Origin: Actinomycetota bacterium
Lineage (GTDB): Bacteria > Actinomycetota > Actinomycetes > Actinomycetales > Cellulomonadaceae
Length of the DNA stretch: 10,221 bases
Reading direction: 5' to 3'
Assembly (NCBI GenBank): GCA_018898235.1
Contig: JAHIJU010000116.1
Coordinates: forward strand, 1-10,221
A model generated the notes under the pieces. The model had not been told where the DNA came from. It did no database searches and saw only the letters and a program-made list of their open reading frames with translations. How positions within the stretch are numbered: the first letter of the stretch is position 1; every line of letters starts with the position of its first letter. The position numbers were made by a program, and so were the translations under genes. This document shows positions 6,639 to 10,221 of the stretch, in pieces.

Positions 6639-7589
6639 TCAGGCCAGATCCACCCGGTCGATGCAACGAGCGGCGAGCGAGGCAGCGGCCGCCCTCACCT
6701 CGGCGCGCGACACCATGGCGGCGCACCAGGCGAAGTGCCCATCGGTTCCGTCGGCACTGTAGACATTGCTCGTCACCAGGGCGTAGAGGCCCTTGTAGGC
6801 GAGGAGGACGTCCGGCTCGAAGCCGAAGCGATCCACCAGCGCCTGGGTGAGGACGCGCTCGACCTCGGTGGCGTGCGGCCCGTACATGTCCAGGACGGCG
6901 GCGGCGATCGCGGCGTCGAATGCCGGCTCTGCCGGGACGCTGAGGAAGCCCCAGTCCACGACCGCGGTGACTCGGCAGGAGTCGTCCACGAGCACATTCG
7001 CGCCGCAGAGGTCCCCGTGCTGCACCCGGGGTGCGACCTCGTTTCGGGCGGCGAGGAACGTGAGCAGATCAGAAGCCGTCCTCGTGACGCCCGGGTCTCG
7101 CGCCTGGAGCTGTCCGCCGTACCTCGTGAACCGTCGGCACCCGAGATCGACGAGAGCATCCGCCCAGCGGGTCCTCGACGGCACGTACTGCTCGCCGTCG
7201 AGGATTCGCATGGCGGGCAGGTCGAACCAGAGCCCCTGCAGTCCTTCCAGCACGTCGCCGAGGGCATCGACGACCTCGCCGGCCACCGATCCGCCGTCGG
7301 GGTCGTAGAACTCGTCAAGGGGCCGCCCGGGCAGATAGCGCTCGATCCGCACCACGCGACCGTCAGCCAGATGCACGCTGCCGAGGGGTCGAGGAAGCTC
7401 GAACTGCAGACGTTCTCTGGCCAGACCTGCGTCCAAGGCGGTGATGCCCGGGCGGGGCGCCAGACCCGGGTTGGGAACCTTGCCGACCGTGTCCGGGCCG
7501 AGGCGGTAGACCCGACCTTCCATCCCGGCCGCCAGCAGTCGCGCGCCGGGGTACCCGGCATCGGCGAGGAGCAGTTCGTCGTTCCCCAC
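6639..7589 (-). CDS. Aminoglycoside phosphotransferase/choline kinase-fold (APH) protein
   Basis: A 316-residue small-molecule kinase of the APH fold, substrate unknown. The glycine-rich nucleotide loop is at residues 18-30 (LLAAGMEGRVYRL), with K37 a candidate ATP lysine. The catalytic loop HGDLCGAN at 191-198 supplies D193 and N198, and VVDWGF at 210-215 supplies the metal-binding D212. The start is set at GTG 7589 because GGAG (7601-7598) lies 8 bases upstream and the glycine-rich loop follows after 17 residues; the frame stays open further upstream into DNA that looks non-coding in this frame. The frame has more AT-ending codons and lower GC than its neighbours, suggesting a different history from the dapB and thyA blocks. 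The family includes antibiotic kinases, homoserine, choline and fructosamine kinases; nothing here identifies the substrate, so a resistance role should not be assumed. Confidence 0.8.
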   Translation of the reverse strand: MGNDELLLADAGYPGARLLAAGMEGRVYRLGPDTVGKVPNPGLAPRPGITALDAGLARERLQFELPRPLGSVHLADGRVVRIERYLPGRPLDEFYDPDGGSVAGEVVDALGDVLEGLQGLWFDLPAMRILDGEQYVPSRTRWADALVDLGCRRFTRYGGQLQARDPGVTRTASDLLTFLAARNEVAPRVQHGDLCGANVLVDDSCRVTAVVDWGFLSVPAEPAFDAAIAAAVLDMYGPHATEVERVLTQALVDRFGFEPDVLLAYKGLYALVTSNVYSADGTDGHFAWCAAMVSRAEVRAAAASLAARCIDRVDLA

Positions 7590-7597
7590 GCACACCA

Positions 7598-7601
7598 CTC
7601 C
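7598..7601 (-). promoter_or_regulatory. Ribosome binding site deciding the APH start
   Basis: GGAG on the minus strand, preceded by AT-GG, is 8 bases before the GTG at 7589. It is the only well-placed Shine-Dalgarno-like sequence for the in-frame starts upstream of the glycine-rich loop. Confidence 0.5.
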
Positions 7602-7631
7602 ATCCCCCAGATCTCGCGCGACGTCGCGATC

Positions 7632-7963
7632 GTCGCATGCCTGGAGCTCCCCGCAGAGGGCGGGCGACCTCAGGATCCGCTCGCGCGGCGCAGCCCGCAG
7701 TGGTCGCTGCTGCGGTGCGGCGTCCACATCCTCGTGGTGTGCACCGGTGGGACCGGTCGCGAGCGGATCGACGTGGAGACCTGCCCCGCGCGGGCCGGCA
7801 CCGTGCTGTGGCTGCGGCCCGGTCTGGGGCACTCCCGGCGCCCGGGGTCGAGGGCACGGCCGTCTGCTCCACCACCGAGCCGGCCGATGACGTGTCGCGG
7901 CCGATCGCCGGTCCGTCCGCACGAGCTCGGCTCCCATGCGTGGGCCGGCGGAGGGCACTGTGA
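7632..7963 (+). pseudogene. Decayed AraC-type regulator fragment (N-terminal cupin sensor domain), frameshifted
   Basis: Remnant of a transcriptional regulator; no start codon or helix-turn-helix remains. In the frame with codons beginning at multiples of 3, about 7632-7842 reads GRPQDPLARRSPQW, then GVHILVVCTGGTGRERIDVE and RAGTVLWLRPGLGH, which is the beta-strand pattern of AraC-family cupin sensors (xLVVCTGGTG, then AGTxLWxRPGxxH). From 7847 the similarity continues one frame away as VEGTAVCSTTEPADD, matching the strand that normally follows, and that frame stops at TGA 7961-7963. A net one-base loss between about 7825 and 7847 explains this. An ATG at 7637 opens the second frame but lacks the sensor similarity. 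The gap 7590-8074 otherwise holds only the hairpin at 8019-8059. Similarity is by eye, so the family call is moderate. Confidence 0.5.
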
Positions 7964-8018
7964 CCGCGACACGGCGACCGCCCGATGCGCCGCACCCGTC
8001 CTGCGAGCTGTCGATCAT

Positions 8019-8059
8019 GACGGAGCTGGCCCTGCCGTGAGGGCAGGGCCAGCTCCGTC
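8019..8059. terminator. Perfect 18-bp hairpin, probable transcription terminator
   Basis: GACGGAGCTGGCCCTGCC at 8019-8036 is exactly complementary to 8042-8059 around the 5-base loop GTGAG; a T-G and an A-T pair could extend the stem. It lies 15 bases beyond the stop of the minus-strand membrane protein gene and would also stop transcription from the plus-strand remnant. No T-run follows on either strand, as is common in actinobacterial terminators. Confidence 0.75.
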
Positions 8060-8074
8060 GTCGGGCGGCAGGGG

Positions 8075-9028
8075 TCAGGCGGTCGCGACGAACGTGGGCT
8101 GCTGCGGTGCGGCACCCTCCCCCTCGAGCACGCGCTGGTAGGCACCCAGCTGCGGGTAGAGCTCGGTGCCGACCAGCGGGTTGCGCCGGGTGCGCACGAT
8201 GGTCCGCACCTGGTAGATCGCCAGCGCCACGTTCGAGGCCAGGGAGATCGCGCTGACCGTGAGCAGCGCCGCCGGGCTGTGCGAGGACTGCACCGAGAAC
8301 ACCGAGGTGGTCACGAGCGCGGGCACGGCCATCGTGAACATCATCCACAGCGCCAGGGTGTGCGCACGGTGCTGGAGCCAGGCACCCCGCTTGAGCCAGA
8401 ACGCCGGGATGGTGCACGAGATGAGCAGCGCGGCACCGGCGTAGAAGGCGTGGTCACCGACGCAGTTGTAGACGTAGGCGAAGTTCCACAGGTCGTACGG
8501 GATGATCCAGAACCACAGCATGTCCGGCCAGATCATGTCCCGGGAACGACCCTTGGAGATGAAGATCCCGGCCCAGCCGCAGATGGTCACCAGGTTCAGC
8601 AGCCCGGCCGCGGCGTTCATGTAGTTCCACGGGCCGGGAACCATGTAGACACCGTCGACCAGACCCTTGGTCATCCCGCCGACCTGCACGTCGCGGATCA
8701 CGGCCTCGGCGATGTTCAGGGCCAGGATGACCGGCGGGAACGCCAGCGCCCAGCGCTTGGCGGCCAGACCCGGCACGTAGCGCAGCGCCATGAAGCCCAG
8801 ACAGCCGGCAAGGGCCGAGTACACCTTGACCCAGTGGAACCAGGTGCCGGTGGACCCGGTCGCGGTGTGCGGCCAGACGAAGATCGTGAGCACCAGTGGC
8901 AGCGCGACGAAGATGGCCAGCCCGGCCGCCTTCCACCGTCGGGTCACCTCGTTGAGACCGATGAGAGCGCCCAGGACGACGAACCACATGAGGGCCGCGT
9001 ACCAGGGGATCGAGTCGAACAGGAACAT
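8075..9028 (-). CDS. Multi-pass membrane protein of unknown function (DUF5692-like)
   Basis: A 317-residue polytopic inner-membrane protein. Hydrophobic segments lie at about 9-26, 34-53, 66-84, 94-111, 138-157, 170-189, 193-211, 222-241 and 254-274, giving eight or nine helices; the last 40 residues are hydrophilic. The loops are rich in aromatic residues, e.g. FDSIPWYAALMWF near the start, GPWNYMN at 132-138 and PDMLWFWIIPYDLWNFAYVYN at 168-188. I associate this pattern with DUF5692 proteins, from memory only. An ATG at 9034 is also possible, but GGAAGG (9041-9036) is 7 bases from the ATG at 9028 and too close to the first, so the second is preferred. It follows the TetR gene on the same strand with a 57-base gap, so TetR probably controls it. 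Export or sensing of a small molecule is a guess; no transporter motif was found. Confidence 0.85.
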   Translation of the reverse strand: MFLFDSIPWYAALMWFVVLGALIGLNEVTRRWKAAGLAIFVALPLVLTIFVWPHTATGSTGTWFHWVKVYSALAGCLGFMALRYVPGLAAKRWALAFPPVILALNIAEAVIRDVQVGGMTKGLVDGVYMVPGPWNYMNAAAGLLNLVTICGWAGIFISKGRSRDMIWPDMLWFWIIPYDLWNFAYVYNCVGDHAFYAGAALLISCTIPAFWLKRGAWLQHRAHTLALWMMFTMAVPALVTTSVFSVQSSHSPAALLTVSAISLASNVALAIYQVRTIVRTRRNPLVGTELYPQLGAYQRVLEGEGAAPQQPTFVATA

Positions 9029-9035
9029 CGTCATG

Positions 9036-9041
9036 CCTTCC
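9036..9041 (-). promoter_or_regulatory. Ribosome binding site deciding the membrane protein start
   Basis: GGAAGG on the minus strand is 7 bases from the ATG at 9028 but only one base from the ATG at 9034, which favours the downstream start. Confidence 0.55.
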
Positions 9042-9085
9042 GATGGGAGCCGCGGCTGCGGCCCGAGGACGTGTCGCGGGCGTCG

Positions 9086-9730
9086 TCACCCCAGGTCCGG
9101 CTGCTCACCCCCCACTGTGCTGCGTCCCTCAGCAGGTGCGTCCGGCTCGAGGCGCAGCACCTGGCGCACCACCGAGGCGAGCACCTCGTCCGGCACGTCG
9201 GGCTGCGTGCGGACCAGCCCGACGAGCCCGTGCACGAGCACGGTGAAGACCTCCCGCACGTGGGTGATCTCGATGCGGTGGCGCGCGGCATAGGCCTCGA
9301 CCGTGGTGACCTGGAGGCAGTCCACGACGGCAGCGACGGCGCGGTCCACGAATCGCTGGTAGACGGCGGAGTTGGCGGGATCGCGCAGGTTCAGGTGGAG
9401 CGGGTGGTCCGGGTGCACCTGTTCCCGCAGCATGACGACCACGTCATGCACGGCCTGCTCGATGTGCCCGACCTCACGCTGGGCGTCCCACTGCTGCACG
9501 CGCACGACGAAGGCGGCGACCGAGCGGTCGAGCACGGCGTCGACGAGGTCGTCCATCGCCGGGAAGTAGTGGTAGACGAGCCCGCGGGTCACCCCGGCCA
9601 CACGGGCCACATCGCTCACGGTGGTGCGGGCGATCCCCCGCTCGACGAACGCCTTCTGGGCCGCGTCGACGATGAGGTCGGAGCGCGCGGCCGGGTCGAG
9701 CACCGTCCGCCGGGTCACCTGGGTTGTCAT
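9086..9730 (-). CDS. TetR-family transcriptional regulator
   Basis: A 214-residue repressor-type regulator. Residues 16-62 form the canonical TetR DNA-binding unit: RSDLIVDAAQKAFVERG leading into the helix-turn-helix TTVSDVARVAGVTRGLVYHYFP at 36-57, with the signature VYHYF recognition helix end. Residues 65-195 are the variable helical ligand and dimerisation domain, with no identifiable effector. The ATG at 9730 is preceded by a strong GGAGGT (9741-9736), 5 bases away. The gene has a clear promoter overlapped by a palindrome, so autorepression is likely. It is the first gene before the multi-pass membrane protein; together they look like a sensor-effector pair. A hydrophilic tail (EGRSTVGGEQPDLG) ends the protein. 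Confidence 0.92.
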   Translation of the reverse strand: MTTQVTRRTVLDPAARSDLIVDAAQKAFVERGIARTTVSDVARVAGVTRGLVYHYFPAMDDLVDAVLDRSVAAFVVRVQQWDAQREVGHIEQAVHDVVVMLREQVHPDHPLHLNLRDPANSAVYQRFVDRAVAAVVDCLQVTTVEAYAARHRIEITHVREVFTVLVHGLVGLVRTQPDVPDEVLASVVRQVLRLEPDAPAEGRSTVGGEQPDLG

Positions 9731-9748
9731 GGTCCACCTCCACCCCCG

Positions 9749-9776
9749 AACCTAGGGGTCATTGACACATCGTCAA
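9749..9776 (-). promoter_or_regulatory. Predicted tetR promoter
   Basis: On the minus strand TTGACG (9776-9771) serves as -35 and TAGGTT (9754-9749) as -10 with a 16-base spacer; both fit housekeeping actinobacterial promoters. Transcription would start near 9742, giving a leader of about 12 bases that still contains the GGAGGT ribosome site at 9741-9736. Confidence 0.6.
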
Positions 9777-9777
9777 T
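9761..9777. promoter_or_regulatory. Candidate TetR operator palindrome
   Basis: ATTGAC (9761-9766) and GTCAAT (9772-9777) are perfect inverted arms around 5 bases. The site covers the -35 and part of the spacer of the tetR promoter, so binding of TetR there would block RNA polymerase and autoregulate the operon. It is an AT-rich palindrome in very GC-rich DNA, which makes chance less likely. Confidence 0.55.
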
Positions 9778-9818
9778 AGGACGAAGTGCCTGGTGAACCG
9801 GCCGGCCTCAGCTCTCGG

Positions 9819-9835
9819 CGCCGGCCACGCCGGCG
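9819..9835. terminator. Short GC hairpin after the AraC-like gene
   Basis: CGCCGGC and GCCGGCG form a perfect 7-bp stem with a 3-base loop, one base beyond the stop codon of the minus-strand AraC-like gene. It could terminate that transcript before the tetR promoter. No T-run is present, and short GC palindromes are common here. Confidence 0.4.
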
Positions 9836-9836
9836 G

Positions 9837-10221
9837 TCAGTCGACCTGGCCGGCCAACCACTCGGCCAGCCGACGCAGGTCCGCCGGCGCCAGTCCGGCG
9901 AACCGCTCGACCTCCCGGGGCGAGTAGCCGGCCCGCACGTACCACTCGATCGCCGCCAGCACCCGCGACGGCGCCACCGACCCGAGGCCGACGTTCTGCC
10001 GTACGACGGTCGCGAACCGGACGGCCGCCAGGTGCGTGGCCGGGTCCTGGCCGATCAGGGTGGTGAACATCGTGTGCAGCGCCGGCAGCCCGACCCCGAC
10101 CGTGCGCGCCAGTTCCGCGGCGCGCACCAACCCACGGCGACGCGTCACCTCGTCGAGCGCATCGTCGAGCAGATCGGCCTGCGCGCTGTCATGCCGCGGC
10201 AGCCGCGCCAGATGGGCGAGC
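9837..10221 (-). CDS. AraC-like regulator, C-terminal DNA-binding part (5' end outside window)
   Basis: Only the last 127 codons are inside the window; the frame is open to the right edge. The first helix-turn-helix is recognisable in TRRRGLVRAAELARTVGVG followed by LPALHTMFTTLIGQDPATHL and an AAVRFATVVR helix, as in AraC/XylS proteins, where a similar 'xxLHRLFxxxxGxxPxxYLxxxRxxxA' pattern is expected. The second helix-turn-helix is degenerate: VRAGYSPREVERFAGLAPADLRRL retains the GYS and the F-x-G-L-x-P pattern. An internal GTG at 10148 gives a 103-residue ORF, but the AraC-like region continues upstream of it, so it is not the true start. Sensor domain and targets are outside the window. 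It is transcribed towards the tetR promoter and is separated from it by a small hairpin. The family call is moderate because the second motif is weak. Confidence 0.6.
   Translation of the reverse strand, partial: LAHLARLPRHDSAQADLLDDALDEVTRRRGLVRAAELARTVGVGLPALHTMFTTLIGQDPATHLAAVRFATVVRQNVGLGSVAPSRVLAAIEWYVRAGYSPREVERFAGLAPADLRRLAEWLAGQVD

Noticed and set aside
6534..8141. Open plus-strand frame of 535 codons across the APH gene
   Set aside because: Most of it is antisense to the APH gene; only the part from about 7632 shows similarity, and that is recorded as an AraC-type remnant.
7590..8417. N-terminal extension of the APH frame back to an ATG at 8417
   Set aside because: The extra 276 residues overlap the membrane-protein gene and the hairpin and lack any similarity; the GTG with a good ribosome site at 7589 fits the family start.
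8279..9796. 505-codon plus-strand open frame over the membrane protein and TetR genes
   Set aside because: It is antisense to two well-supported genes and has His/Val/Asp/Arg-rich content without any domain.
7632..10221. The AraC sensor remnant and the AraC-like HTH at the right edge being two halves of one inverted gene
   Set aside because: They are on opposite strands, and the right-edge gene continues beyond the window with its own upstream region; nothing shows they were ever joined.

Overview
The window is GC-rich DNA with the codon use, GTG starts and short -10-driven leaders typical of an actinomycete (Actinomycetota; a Pseudonocardiales-type genome is plausible but is only an impression). 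Gene content and order resemble the actinobacterial folate/lysine neighbourhood known from Mycobacterium tuberculosis, where dapB with a small downstream membrane-protein gene lies near thyA-dfrA. That supports a chromosomal backbone for roughly the left two thirds.

Left block (1-3086, minus strand): thyA, then a dihydrofolate reductase fused to a ComB-like (2-phosphosulfolactate phosphatase family) domain, then an APC-superfamily transporter of the polyamine-uptake (PUT-like) type that runs off the left edge. The three genes are closely spaced and probably form one transcript. ThyA produces dTMP and dihydrofolate, and the DHFR domain recycles the dihydrofolate. Divergent to this (3193-5231, plus strand) is a succinate-semialdehyde dehydrogenase overlapping by 4 bases with a GNAT acetyltransferase.

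Middle block (5267-6519, minus strand): dapB overlaps by 4 bases with a small two-helix membrane protein that has a TPR-like tail.

Right block (6639-10221) looks more accessory: an aminoglycoside-phosphotransferase-fold kinase of lower GC, a frameshifted remnant of an AraC-type sensor domain, a perfect 18-bp hairpin, a TetR regulator with a multi-pass membrane protein of unknown function (possibly DUF5692), and the C-terminal part of an AraC-like regulator at the right edge.

No CRISPR array, tRNA, rRNA, insertion sequence or recognisable defence system was seen. The most unusual item is the DHFR-ComB-like fusion. Other points worth a look are predicted leaderless promoters for thyA and dapB, a palindrome overlapping the tetR promoter, and the decayed AraC sensor fragment.
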